A DNA stretch of 32,813 nt from MedAcidi-G1 sp002713545 (GTDB taxonomy: Bacteria; Actinomycetota; Acidimicrobiia; Acidimicrobiales; MedAcidi-G1), in contig CAXGYF010000019.1 in assembly GCA_964013895.1 (NCBI GenBank), positions 1 to 32,813 of the forward strand, in the 5' to 3' direction. Made by a program: the position numbers and the translations under genes. This document shows, piece by piece, positions 17,003 through 25,455 of this stretch. Positions within the stretch are counted from its first letter, which is position 1, and every line of letters starts with the position of its first letter. Under the pieces are notes generated by a model, which ran no database searches, was not told the origin of the DNA, and was given only the letters and a program-made list of their open reading frames with translations.

Positions 17003-18055
17003 ATGCCTCGTCTAGAAGGAACCCTTAAACACTATGATTGGGGTTCCAAAACAGCGATCGCAGAGTTGAGAGGAATTCCTCTCAGCGGAAAACCAGAAGC
17101 AGAACTTTGGTTTGGGCCTGAGGAAGATTTGCCTTGGCTTGTGAAAATTCTTGCAATACAAAAACCTCTGTCTCTCCAACTGCATCCAGATGCTAAACAG
17201 GCTTTAAGAGGATTTGAACTTGAAGAAGCGAGGGGAATAAAACTAGATGACCCCAAACGTTCATACCGAGATAAAAAGTCAAAATCAGAGCTTGTTTGTG
17301 CAGTGACCCCATTTAAAGCATTTTGCGGGCTACGCGAAGTGGAATCCGCAATTGAAACATCAGAGATATTTGACTTGCCTAAAGAACTTGTTTCTCCTCT
17401 ACGGACAGATGGAGAAAAGGGATGGAGCGAAGTTGTTACTGCTCTTCTTTCGGGAAAATGGAATCAAGAAATTGAAAATTTGCTTAACCGTCTGAGGGTA
17501 GGTGTTGATAAAACCCGAGAAAAAGAAGCTGAGGAAATTATCAAAATTGCAAAAATGCATAAAATAGACGCATCTATTATGCTTCTTCCTTTCATGAATT
17601 TTCACGAACTAGAAATTGGTGACGCCATGCATGTCGAACCAGGGGTTGCTCACATTTACATCCAAGGGATGGCAGTTGAAGTAATGGAACCCGGGGACAA
17701 TGTGCTCAGAGCAGGTCTAACAAAAAAACATACAGATAAAAGCGAGTTCATTTCTCTTTTGGATATCAACGCAGAAGAAACTCAAATACAAAGTGCAAGT
17801 GGAGCAGATCATGAATATAAGGGACCGGTCGGCAATCTGACAGTAAGAAGAATAGAGGACACGAAAGTAGAGATAAATGACTCAAGGAGCATCGATTTGA
17901 TTTTGGCTACAACTGGAGTATCGAAAATTAGAAATGGAGAAGAGACACAACTGAAACCTGGACAGGCCTTCTTGATCCATGAAGAAGACTCGAATTACAC
18001 AATCGATACCGCAGGAATCGCATTTCTGGTCAGAGGTGAAACCTGCTCCTATTAA
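17003..18055 (+). CDS. manA: Mannose-6-phosphate isomerase, type I (ManA)
   Basis: The 350-residue cupin enzyme interconverts fructose-6-phosphate and mannose-6-phosphate. Zinc ligands of the family are visible: Gln59 and His61 in LSLQLHPD, Glu96 in KSELVCA, and a His in the PGVAHIYIQG segment (His217). The catalytic arginine is in DNVLRAGLTKK. The N-terminal HYDWGS is typical (usually NYxWGS). It sits directly after the Trm112-like gene; in Streptomyces a SIS-domain sugar-phosphate isomerase is, to my knowledge, placed between them, and it is missing here. The TAA stop abuts the GTG proposed as the sahH start. Confidence 0.93.
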   Translation: MPRLEGTLKHYDWGSKTAIAELRGIPLSGKPEAELWFGPEEDLPWLVKILAIQKPLSLQLHPDAKQALRGFELEEARGIKLDDPKRSYRDKKSKSELVCAVTPFKAFCGLREVESAIETSEIFDLPKELVSPLRTDGEKGWSEVVTALLSGKWNQEIENLLNRLRVGVDKTREKEAEEIIKIAKMHKIDASIMLLPFMNFHELEIGDAMHVEPGVAHIYIQGMAVEVMEPGDNVLRAGLTKKHTDKSEFISLLDINAEETQIQSASGADHEYKGPVGNLTVRRIEDTKVEINDSRSIDLILATTGVSKIRNGEETQLKPGQAFLIHEEDSNYTIDTAGIAFLVRGETCSY

Positions 18056-19519
18056 GTGTCACCCGATATCGTGATTGATATGTCTTATGAAAATGATTAT
18101 AAAATCGCCGATATAAATCTCTATGAGTTTGGTCGCAACGAAATCCGACTTGCTGAACATGAGATGCCAGGCTTGATGTCTTTAAGGGCCGAGTATTTCG
18201 ATGAACAGCCATTATCTGGAGCACGAATAGCAGGATCGCTTCATATGACCGTTCAGACAGCTGTACTTATTGAAACCCTAGTGCTTTTAGGAGCACAAGT
18301 TCGTTGGGCCAGCTGTAACATTTTTTCAACTCAGGATCATGCAGCGGCTGCAGTAGTTTGTGGCCCAGATGGAAACCCAGAAGATCCAAGAGGTGTTCCA
18401 GTTTTCGCATGGAAAGGGGAAACACTTGAAGAGTACTGGTGGGCAACACAAAAAATATTTGAATGGCAAGGAGAAGGACCTAATCTCATTCTTGACGATG
18501 GAGGTGACGCCACCTTACTAGTCCATAAAGGTAGAGAATATGAACAAAAAGGCGAAGTCCCCGAAGCTCAAGATGACGATTCGGATGAATGGAAAGTTTT
18601 CTTAGAAACATTAAAAAAATCGTTGGATGACAACCCTGAAAGATGGACAAAAATTTCTGATCAGATAAAAGGCGTCTCAGAGGAAACAACAACGGGTGTA
18701 AACAGGCTTTATCAAATGAAAGAATCTGGGGAACTCTTATTTCCAGCAATCAACGTAAACGACTCAGTCACTAAATCAAAGTTTGACAATTTGTACGGTT
18801 GCAGACATTCCCTAATCGACGGTATTAATCGTGCAACTGATGTGATGATCGGAGGCAAAACAGCTGTCGTGTGTGGTTTCGGAGATGTTGGAAAGGGATG
18901 CGCTGAATCTCTAAGAGGCCAAGGAGCACGCGTGATTGTTACCGAAGTGGACCCCATATGCGCACTGCAAGCTGCAATGCAAGGCTATGAAGTCAACACT
19001 TTAGAACAGGTAATAAGTGAAGCAGACATATTTATTACCGCTACGGGGTGTCACGGTGTGATTACGGCTGAACACATGGGTCTCATGAAACATCAGGCAA
19101 TCGTCGGCAATATAGGACATTTTGACAACGAAATTGACATGGCTGGTTTACAAAAGATGTCAGACGTAAAACAGATCACTATAAAACCACAGGTAGATGA
19201 GTTTGTTTTCCCAGACGGGCACTCAATAATTCTTCTGTCTGAAGGGCGCTTGCTTAATCTCGGAAATGCGACTGGACATCCAAGTTTTGTGATGTCAGCC
19301 AGTTTTTCAAATCAAGTTTTAGCTCAAATGGAACTTCATGAAAAAGCAGAAGAATTTACTGCGGATGTGTTTACTCTTAACAAGGAACTTGATGAAAAAG
19401 TTGCCCGTCTTCATCTTGACTCTCTAGGTGTCAGATTGACAGAATTGACTGAGGGGCAGGCTGACTATCTTGGAATTTCAGTTAGTGGACCGTATAAGTC
19501 TCAACATTACAAATATTGA
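18056..19519 (+). CDS. sahH: S-adenosylhomocysteine hydrolase
   Basis: The 487-residue enzyme hydrolyses S-adenosylhomocysteine to adenosine and homocysteine, sustaining methylation. It contains the N-terminal ADINLYEFGRNEIRLAEHEMPGL, the NAD-binding loop VCGFGDVGKGCAESLRGQGA (GFGDVGKG 274-281), and the C-terminal SQHYKY whose Lys and Tyr reach into the neighbouring subunit's NAD site. The insertion of about 40 residues between 160 and 205 marks the long bacterial form, as in Mycobacterium. The GTG at 18056 directly follows the manA stop with no good ribosome binding site; GTG 18071 or ATG 18080 are also possible, removing 5 or 8 residues. No SAH riboswitch can fit upstream. Confidence 0.95.
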   Translation: MSPDIVIDMSYENDYKIADINLYEFGRNEIRLAEHEMPGLMSLRAEYFDEQPLSGARIAGSLHMTVQTAVLIETLVLLGAQVRWASCNIFSTQDHAAAAVVCGPDGNPEDPRGVPVFAWKGETLEEYWWATQKIFEWQGEGPNLILDDGGDATLLVHKGREYEQKGEVPEAQDDDSDEWKVFLETLKKSLDDNPERWTKISDQIKGVSEETTTGVNRLYQMKESGELLFPAINVNDSVTKSKFDNLYGCRHSLIDGINRATDVMIGGKTAVVCGFGDVGKGCAESLRGQGARVIVTEVDPICALQAAMQGYEVNTLEQVISEADIFITATGCHGVITAEHMGLMKHQAIVGNIGHFDNEIDMAGLQKMSDVKQITIKPQVDEFVFPDGHSIILLSEGRLLNLGNATGHPSFVMSASFSNQVLAQMELHEKAEEFTADVFTLNKELDEKVARLHLDSLGVRLTELTEGQADYLGISVSGPYKSQHYKY

Positions 19520-19554
19520 TTGAGAAGTAAAATTTTTTCAGGAACGTTTGAGCT

Positions 19555-20157
19555 ATGAAAGTGAAATTTCTAGGAATTACAGGAGGTGCGGCTTCAGGTA
19601 AAACCACTATTGCTCAACACTTGTTGAAAAATCTTAATGAGAGAATCTCAGTTTTACAGTTTGACAGGTATTACCGCGACCAAGGGCATTTAACTGCAGA
19701 ACATAGGGCACTGGTTAACTACGATCACCCTGATTCTTTAGACCATGAGTTGCTTGTCAAACATTTGGATTCGTTAAGCGAAGGAACTTCGATAGATGCC
19801 CCAATTTATGACTTCGTAACCCACACTCGGACGCAACAAACTGAAAAAATAGAACCCAAAGAATTCGTAATTGTAGATGGAATTTTAATAATGGCTTTCG
19901 CTGAAATAATGGAGCGCTTAACTTTTAAAGTTTTTATTGACACTCCTGATGAAACAAGGCTTAAAAGAAGAATAACGAGAGATATGGATGAGAGAGGCAG
20001 AACTGAAGAAAGCGTAAGAAAACAGTTTGAGGCTTCTGTATTGCCAATGCATAAGAAATTTGTTGAACCATTTAGGGATTCAACTCAGTTGATTATCGAT
20101 GGTTTGGAAGACCCCAGTAAGTCAGTGGCAAAACTGATTTCATTTATAGATTCCTGA
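19555..20157 (+). CDS. udk: Uridine kinase
   Basis: The 200-residue P-loop kinase should phosphorylate uridine and cytidine in pyrimidine salvage. Walker A is GGAASGKT (10-17), followed by the substrate region VLQFDRYYRD, YDHPDSLDHELL and APIYDFVTHTR, then VDGILIMAF and RLKRRITRDMDERGR. Length and order of motifs agree with Udk; phosphoribulokinase or CoA kinase are less likely because of the DHP and YDF..HTR motifs. It lies 35 bases after sahH. A TAAAAT at 19528-19533 could be a -10 box but no -35 partner is seen, so cotranscription with sahH is equally possible. Confidence 0.9.
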   Translation: MKVKFLGITGGAASGKTTIAQHLLKNLNERISVLQFDRYYRDQGHLTAEHRALVNYDHPDSLDHELLVKHLDSLSEGTSIDAPIYDFVTHTRTQQTEKIEPKEFVIVDGILIMAFAEIMERLTFKVFIDTPDETRLKRRITRDMDERGRTEESVRKQFEASVLPMHKKFVEPFRDSTQLIIDGLEDPSKSVAKLISFIDS

Positions 20158-20175
20158 TTAATAGGTTAGAGTCGA

Positions 20176-20673
20176 ATGATGAATGATGAAATTAAGGATG
20201 AAGAGGTTACTGACGCACTTCCAGAAGATCTCGACATTCACGGTTTTGTAGGCCCATACCAGTTCCCAGATAATAGTCGCCGTCGTATACCGGGTTTCCT
20301 GTATCTATTTTTTTCAATTGGTATTTTCTCATTGTCAAAATTATTTGATTCTTCTCCTTTTACTAATTGGGGTTATGTTGCTTCGGCAATTACTTTGGCT
20401 TTAGTTGGTATTTATCATCTGCAAGCCGGATGGAAACTTTCCATCGATGAAACAGGTGCTTTGATAGAAGCTGCTAAAACCGCAGGCTTTCCTGTGGGTC
20501 ACGCGTCGGCTCAGATGGTTTGGCGGGGAGTGAGAAGTCGACCTGCATGGCGTGTTCTTTTGTACTCCAGTGAGTCACCACCAACTCAAAGGGGACTGGT
20601 AATGATCGATGCTGTTAGAGGCTCAGTAATAGAAAGTCATTTTGAGAAAAACCCCGAAATTTGGCAGGACTAG
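20176..20673 (+). CDS. Unrecognised membrane protein with two predicted spans
   Basis: I do not recognise this 165-residue protein. An acidic N-terminus (MMNDEIKDEEVTDALPEDLD) leads into HGFVGPYQFPDNSRRRIPG, then two hydrophobic segments (about 37-54 and 63-82: FLYLFFSIGIFSLSKLF and GYVASAITLALVGIYHLQAG) and a soluble tail of about 80 residues ending in SHFEKNPEIWQD. No catalytic motif is visible. Codon use and base composition match the neighbours, so it appears to be a resident gene. Two starts are possible, ATG 20176 and ATG 20179; a TAGAGT box lies six bases before the second, which would fit a leaderless transcript. It lies 18 bases after udk and separates it from the phosphoinositide genes. 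Confidence 0.7.
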   Translation: MMNDEIKDEEVTDALPEDLDIHGFVGPYQFPDNSRRRIPGFLYLFFSIGIFSLSKLFDSSPFTNWGYVASAITLALVGIYHLQAGWKLSIDETGALIEAAKTAGFPVGHASAQMVWRGVRSRPAWRVLLYSSESPPTQRGLVMIDAVRGSVIESHFEKNPEIWQD

Positions 20674-20794
20674 AAGAGAAACATTTTAATCATTCGATGA
20701 ATTTGAGACCGTCTACTCCTTTTTCCTTCTTGTCTCCTAAAATGTATTTTGTTAGAACGGGTTTTTTATTTGCAGCGACTTGAGGTGTAATAAA

Positions 20795-21490
20795 TTGTTA
20801 GATGGGAATTGGCGCAATGTAGTCGACAGAGGCTTAAGCCCAATTGGAAAAAATTTACATAGAGCGGGTATCACCGCAGACGTGGTGACAATCATTGGAA
20901 TAATAATGGCAGTGGCTGCTTCCATATCTGTGGCATTGGGTTCTTTACGTCTGGGTTTTGTTCTTCTTGTAATGACAGGTATTTCAGATGCGCTTGACGG
21001 GCCGGTAGCAAAAGCATCAGGGGCGGCTTCTTTGAGAGGGGCATTCTTTGATTCGGTTTCTGATCGTCTAACAGATGCACTTTTACTAGGAGGAATTGCG
21101 TGGTTTCTAATCAGTGATGAACCTGGGTATACGGTGATGCTCCCGGTGGCAGTAATGTTTGTGAGCCTTCTCATCTCTTATCAGAGAGCTAAAGCTGAGT
21201 CATTGGGTCTTGAGGCCAAGGGCGGCCTAATGGAGAGAGCGGAAAGATTTATTGTTCTAGCAATAGGATTGCTTTTCGCAGAAGCTCTAATAGTTATTTT
21301 GTGGATAATGCTAGTTTTAAGCTCTATTACGGCTGTGCAGAGATTCGCCAAGGTTTGGAAGCAAGCGAGTGCAGCGAGAGACACTCCGACTCATCGGAAC
21401 TCAGACAGAAGACGTCAACTTCGTTTAGATCGTAGGAAAGAACGCCGTCAGCGTTTAGCAGCGCGGCGATCTTCACAGCGTCAGGGGTAA
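20795..21490 (+). CDS. pgsA: CDP-alcohol phosphatidyltransferase, probable phosphatidylinositol phosphate synthase
   Basis: The 231-residue membrane enzyme should join a CDP-diacylglycerol to inositol phosphate, the first step toward phosphoinositide lipids. The signature D-x2-D-G-x2-A-R-x8-G-x3-D-x3-D is present as DALDGPVAKASG followed by RGAFFDSVSD (about 65-90), with Lys replacing the Arg. About six spans are predicted and the C-terminus is a highly basic Arg-rich tail. I chose TTG 20795 because GAGGTG lies seven bases before it; a TTG at 20780 would add five residues but has no ribosome binding site. The inositol-phosphate assignment comes from position: patA and pimA follow two bases and beyond, as in Mycobacterium. 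A phosphatidylglycerophosphate synthase is the alternative. Confidence 0.82.
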   Translation: MLDGNWRNVVDRGLSPIGKNLHRAGITADVVTIIGIIMAVAASISVALGSLRLGFVLLVMTGISDALDGPVAKASGAASLRGAFFDSVSDRLTDALLLGGIAWFLISDEPGYTVMLPVAVMFVSLLISYQRAKAESLGLEAKGGLMERAERFIVLAIGLLFAEALIVILWIMLVLSSITAVQRFAKVWKQASAARDTPTHRNSDRRRQLRLDRRKERRQRLAARRSSQRQG

Positions 21491-21492
21491 AA

Positions 21493-22389
21493 TTGGCCTC
21501 ACCGGCCCTTTTTGGCTACAAACTGGCAGCTTTACTCTCACGAAAGCTTTCTAGAAAAGTTGGATTGCGTGTTGCTTCTTTTTTGGGGCGTGCAATTTCA
21601 AGAATTGATAAAAAACGTAGAAATCAAGTGATCAGGAATGCTGCTCGGTTAAATGATTCTGAGCTTTCGCGAAAAGAAGTAAACGATTTTATCTACCAGA
21701 CATTTGAGTCATATGCACATTACTGGCTGAACACTTTCAGGCTCATCGATATGACTGAAGACGAGTTGGAAAGTACCTTTTCCCACGATGGTTGGGAGTT
21801 GATTGAAAGAGCTATTCAGGAAGATCCTGGCGTGATTTTGGTTTTACCTCATTTAGGAGCTTGGGATTGGGGTGGTTTTTGGATCTCTAAAATCAAAGGT
21901 GTTCCAGTTAGTGCCGTGGTCGAACCACTAGAGCCACCAGAATTATTTGAATGGTTTAAACGTAGTCGGAATGATTTAGGTATGGAAATAATACCTGTAG
22001 GTCCTGACGCAGGATCTCAGGTTCTTAAAGCAATGTCTGAAAAGCAAATTATTGTGCTTGTTTCAGACCGTGATGTCGGAGGTTCTTCTGTAGAAGTTGA
22101 GTTCTTTGGTGAAAAAACATTATTACCCGCGGGTCCTGCAACTATTGCTTTAAGGACTGGGGCGACTTTGTTGCCAGTAGCGATATACAACAAGGCAGAT
22201 GGTTGTCACGGAGTTGTCCGTCCGGCTATTTCTCTTGAAAGAAAAGGAAAATTTCGTTCCGATGTGAAACGTATTACTCAAACAATCGCAGAAGAGATGG
22301 AGTTCTTGATCAGAAAAGCGCCAGAACAGTGGCATTTGATGCAACCAAACTGGCCTTCTGACTCCAAGTCGGAAAAAGGTAGAATCTAG
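21493..22389 (+). CDS. patA: Phosphatidylinositol mannoside acyltransferase (LpxL/HtrB family)
   Basis: The 298-residue protein belongs to the LpxL/HtrB acyltransferases. The H-x4-D catalytic motif is His120-Leu-Gly-Ala-Trp-Asp125 (PHLGAWDWGG), followed by the conserved SDRDVGGSSVEVEFFGE block and LPAGPATIALRTGA. In mycobacteria PatA acylates the mannose of phosphatidylinositol mannosides on the inner leaflet of the membrane. It starts at TTG 21493, with AGGGG six bases upstream overlapping the end of pgsA, and stops one base before the pimA ATG. Position between pgsA and pimA decides the name; the fold itself would fit any lauroyl-type acyltransferase. Confidence 0.88.
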   Translation: MASPALFGYKLAALLSRKLSRKVGLRVASFLGRAISRIDKKRRNQVIRNAARLNDSELSRKEVNDFIYQTFESYAHYWLNTFRLIDMTEDELESTFSHDGWELIERAIQEDPGVILVLPHLGAWDWGGFWISKIKGVPVSAVVEPLEPPELFEWFKRSRNDLGMEIIPVGPDAGSQVLKAMSEKQIIVLVSDRDVGGSSVEVEFFGEKTLLPAGPATIALRTGATLLPVAIYNKADGCHGVVRPAISLERKGKFRSDVKRITQTIAEEMEFLIRKAPEQWHLMQPNWPSDSKSEKGRI

Positions 22390-22390
22390 T

Positions 22391-23464
22391 ATGCGTATAG
22401 GTCTTATATGTCCATACAGTTTGACTGTTCCTGGAGGAGTGCAGGGTCAGGTTTTAGGCTTAGCGAAGATGTTGAGAAGTTTAGGTCATTCCGTCAGAGT
22501 TCTTGGACCTTGTGATGGTCCACCACCTGATACTGGAGTCACACCCCTGGGTATGAGTATACCTACGACAGCAAATGGGTCTGTCGCTCCAATTGCTCCT
22601 GACGTTCCATGTGCGTTGAGAACAATCAGAGTTCTGCGTGATGAACAGTTTGACATTATTCATTTGCACGAACCATTAGCGCCGGGACCTACGTTGACAG
22701 CTTTATTCCTGGCTCAGGGGCCTATGTTGGGAACATTTCACGCAGCGGGAAAGAGTTTGGCATATGACTTATTAAAGGGTCCCGTGAAGTGGTTAAGAAA
22801 TCGACTCGATTATGCTTTTGCCGTATCTGAAGACGCAGCAACAATGGCTCAAGCAGCGCTCGGGGGAGAGTACGAGATTCTTTTCAATGGAGTTGAGATA
22901 GATAGATACGCTTCAGCGAATCCTTGGCCAAAAGAAAATCCAACAATATTTTTTGTTGGTAGACATGAACCTCGAAAAGGTCTCAATGTTTTACTTGATG
23001 CTATGTCCTTTCTTCCGCCGGATACTCAACTTTGGGTCGCAAGCGACGGACCTGAGACAGCAGAACTTAAAGTCCAATCCGCAGGAGATCATAGAGTTAA
23101 GTGGTTAGGGAGAATAAGTGAAGAAGAGAAACTGTCACGCATGAAGGGAGCGGATGTGTTGTGTGCGCCTTCTTTACGAGGGGAATCATTTGGGGTTGTT
23201 TTGTTAGAGGGAATGGCCTGTGGGACTCCAGTTGTAGCGAGCGATATTCCCGGGTATGCGAAAGTGGCTCGTCAGGGTGAAGATGCGGTTTTGGCGCCAG
23301 CCGGTGATTCGCAGGCTTTCGCCGGTGCTATTGAAAAAATTCTTAGAAATCCCGACCAGGCCGAAAAATTGGTTAACCGAGGTATGAAAAGAGCAGAATT
23401 TTTTTCAATGCGACGTCTGGCGGAGACGTATTTGGAATCTTATGAAGCGATCTTGACTAATTGA
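22391..23464 (+). CDS. pimA: Phosphatidyl-myo-inositol mannosyltransferase (PimA), GT4
   Basis: The 357-residue GT-B fold glycosyltransferase should transfer mannose from GDP-mannose to the inositol ring of phosphatidylinositol. Diagnostic blocks are the glycine-rich N-terminal loop CPYSLTVPGGVQGQVLGLA (7-25), HLHEPLAPGP, GTFHAA, FFVGRHEPRKGL, and the GT4 E-x7-E motif in GESFGVVLLEGMACGTPVVAS. The VPGGVQ loop and GTFHA are as in mycobacterial PimA. It ends the pgsA-patA-pimA unit with gaps of two and one bases. It uses GDP-mannose, whose precursor would be made by ManA/ManB encoded upstream. Confidence 0.92.
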   Translation: MRIGLICPYSLTVPGGVQGQVLGLAKMLRSLGHSVRVLGPCDGPPPDTGVTPLGMSIPTTANGSVAPIAPDVPCALRTIRVLRDEQFDIIHLHEPLAPGPTLTALFLAQGPMLGTFHAAGKSLAYDLLKGPVKWLRNRLDYAFAVSEDAATMAQAALGGEYEILFNGVEIDRYASANPWPKENPTIFFVGRHEPRKGLNVLLDAMSFLPPDTQLWVASDGPETAELKVQSAGDHRVKWLGRISEEEKLSRMKGADVLCAPSLRGESFGVVLLEGMACGTPVVASDIPGYAKVARQGEDAVLAPAGDSQAFAGAIEKILRNPDQAEKLVNRGMKRAEFFSMRRLAETYLESYEAILTN

Positions 23465-23533
23465 CCCCAGTTGACTCGAATAAATGCCTAACATGCCTAG
23501 GGAGAGGTAATAACTATTTACACCTAGGTAAAA

Positions 23534-24262
23534 ATGAATAATTTTGACATACGCTCGCCAGTTCTTCTTACATATTTGTTTCTTTCGTTGTTAGTTGGGG
23601 TTCCAGTTTTTTTCCTTTCAGGTAAATCTTTTTTTATGCCTTTGGTTGTTGCTTTAGCCTCGTCTTTTTTGCTGATTTTAATAATGATTCGCGTTGCTCC
23701 AGGAGTTGTTCTTAGGTCATTTGACGGTGTTCTTGCTAGCGAAAAACAGTTCCCCCGGTTACACAATGCTCTTGACGGGATTTGTGTAAACCATGGTCTA
23801 GATAAACCAGATGTTTATGTAATAGAAAACCCTAGGGGTAATGCAGCGGCTGTTGCCGACAGGCGCTCACAAGCAGTTGTTTTGACCACCGGAGCAATAG
23901 ATTCTTTGAATCTAATTGAGATCGAAGGTCTTTTAGCGCAATTGATTGCGAAGTGTATTGATAGGCAACTGCCGAAAAAGACGGTAGAAGCATTTTTTCT
24001 TAGATTTCCTTTTATTGGGATTTTCGTTGATGATAAGAAATATGTGAATGATGTTCGGCTTGAAGACTTAAAAGGAGCGGAACTCACTCGGTACCCTCCG
24101 GGAGTTCAAAAGTCACTGCTAGCACTTAAGGGTCTAGGAACAGAAATTGAAGATGCACCTAAATCGACTGTGCATCTATGGTTGATGAACTCAAAAGGTT
24201 CGAACGCTGCGGATACACACCCACCCACTGAGGAAAGAGTTTCAGCAATGGAGGAATTGTGA
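23534..24262 (+). CDS. M48-like membrane protein without metal ligands (pseudo-protease)
   Basis: The 242-residue protein has two N-terminal spans (about 10-28 and 33-53) and then the outline of an M48/HtpX peptidase: FPRLHNALDGICVNHGLDKPDVYVIENPRGNAAAVA, VVLTTGAIDSL, LLAQLIAK, GAELTRYPPG and a closing THPPTEERVSAMEEL. At the place of the zinc motif HEXXH it reads Gln136-Leu-Ile-Ala-Lys140, and the third ligand Glu aligns with Val174; thus both histidines and both glutamates are lost while flanking residues are kept. The reading frame is intact, so this is not a pseudogene by disruption. A structural or scaffold role is inference. It overlaps the DUF3048 lipoprotein gene by four bases (GTGA), suggesting a functional pair. 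Start ATG has AGGT five bases upstream. Confidence 0.75.
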   Translation: MNNFDIRSPVLLTYLFLSLLVGVPVFFLSGKSFFMPLVVALASSFLLILIMIRVAPGVVLRSFDGVLASEKQFPRLHNALDGICVNHGLDKPDVYVIENPRGNAAAVADRRSQAVVLTTGAIDSLNLIEIEGLLAQLIAKCIDRQLPKKTVEAFFLRFPFIGIFVDDKKYVNDVRLEDLKGAELTRYPPGVQKSLLALKGLGTEIEDAPKSTVHLWLMNSKGSNAADTHPPTEERVSAMEEL

Positions 24263-25404
24263 GAATCACGAGAGATTTTACATTGACAAAAAGTTTTCTC
24301 TTAGGCATTTCAGGGCTACTTCTCCTAGTTGCATGTGGTGGTAGCCAAAAAATCAGCGTTAATACGACTACTACTACGTCATCTCCACCGGTTCCTTCGT
24401 CGACAACTAGTTCAGTTGTTGAGGTCACAACCAGCACCGAAGCTGTGGTTGTGACCACAACAACAATTGATCCCGAAGAGTGGATAGGTCCTAAACACCC
24501 TCTGACCGGTTTGCCGGCTTTAGAAGGGGCGGTTCCTAGACCTGCTTTAGCAGTAAAGATAGGTAACAATGATGTTAATTCACTGCCTCACGAAGGACTT
24601 GCAGAAGCCGACATAGTTTATGAGGCTCTTATAGAAGCAGGCAAAACAAGATTTTTAGGTATTTACCAGAGTTCTCTGCCTGAACGTATAGCTCCGGTTA
24701 GGTCTGCACGATCTACCGATATCAGTCTTATCGGCAATTTAAGCAACCCTCATTTTGCTTATTGGGGTAGCAATGAAGGAGTAGGGGTAGAAGTCGAAGA
24801 AGCAGAACGAAGTGGAACTTTTGTCAGACAAAGTGCCGAAATAAATTCTTCGGGAGCTTTTTCTCGTGATTCTTCAAGAGGCAACTCTCCATACGATGGC
24901 GTCTTGAATCCCGCTTATCTAATCGGCGATGTTCCAACTGCAGCACCAATTGCGATATTTGATTATGGGGCACTGCCACTTACTGCAGTATCGACTTTCG
25001 GATTACGTTGGCAAACCGATGGCCGTGTTGTTGAGTACCTTTGGGACCATCAGTCCTCAAAGTGGAAAAGATTTCAGGATGGCTCTCCCATGATTGACTC
25101 CAACGGGGTTCAGTTGGAGTCGGAAAATATAGTACTTCTTTATGTTGATTACTCTAGATCAAATGCTGATCCGAATTCCCCTCAAGCTCAAAGTACGGGC
25201 AGTGGAGACGGATGGCTTCTTCGAAATGGAAAAATTGTGGGAATCACATGGGATCGACAATTCGAGGCTTTGAAATGGTCTTTCTACGATGACGACACAG
25301 GAGAATCAGTGAATCTTGACTATGGAAGAACATGGTTTATTTTGGCGCAATTAGGTGAAGCATCTTTGTTGACTCCAGTAGAAGCAGCAGTTTTAACTGG
25401 ATAA
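24259..25404 (+). CDS. DUF3048 family lipoprotein
   Basis: The 381-residue product has a lipoprotein signal peptide with lipobox L-V-A-C (Cys26 in LLLVACGGSQ), a Thr/Ser-rich linker (about 35-70) and a DUF3048 (YerB-type) domain: HPLTGLPALEG, RPALAVKIGNN, ADIVYEALIEAGKTRFLGIY, IAPVRSARSTD, and DRQFEALKWSFYDDDTG near the C-terminus. Such proteins are extracytoplasmic and lipid-anchored; their biochemical role is not established. The GTG start overlaps the preceding stop (GTGA) and follows GGAGG by four bases, so translation is coupled to the M48-like gene. The Thr-rich linker may be glycosylated, which is inference from composition. Confidence 0.87.
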   Translation: MRITRDFTLTKSFLLGISGLLLLVACGGSQKISVNTTTTTSSPPVPSSTTSSVVEVTTSTEAVVVTTTTIDPEEWIGPKHPLTGLPALEGAVPRPALAVKIGNNDVNSLPHEGLAEADIVYEALIEAGKTRFLGIYQSSLPERIAPVRSARSTDISLIGNLSNPHFAYWGSNEGVGVEVEEAERSGTFVRQSAEINSSGAFSRDSSRGNSPYDGVLNPAYLIGDVPTAAPIAIFDYGALPLTAVSTFGLRWQTDGRVVEYLWDHQSSKWKRFQDGSPMIDSNGVQLESENIVLLYVDYSRSNADPNSPQAQSTGSGDGWLLRNGKIVGITWDRQFEALKWSFYDDDTGESVNLDYGRTWFILAQLGEASLLTPVEAAVLTG

Positions 25405-25455
25405 AAGCAACAGTTAACATTTAAATTTTCGAACGGTATATCACCTAACCTCTTC

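Noticed and set aside
17980..18080. SAH riboswitch before sahH
   Set aside because: The manA stop abuts the sahH start, leaving no untranslated leader for an aptamer.
20756..20770. Intrinsic terminator at the T-run before pgsA
   Set aside because: A GGGTTTTTTATTT run is present but no stable stem precedes it.
20780..20794. TTG 20780 as start of the CDP-alcohol phosphatidyltransferase
   Set aside because: The GAGGTG ribosome binding site lies inside this extension and is correctly spaced to TTG 20795.
24159..24569. 136-residue open frame rich in Val and Thr on the minus strand
   Set aside because: It mirrors the Thr-rich linker of the DUF3048 lipoprotein read in reverse; the lipobox and domain support the plus-strand gene.
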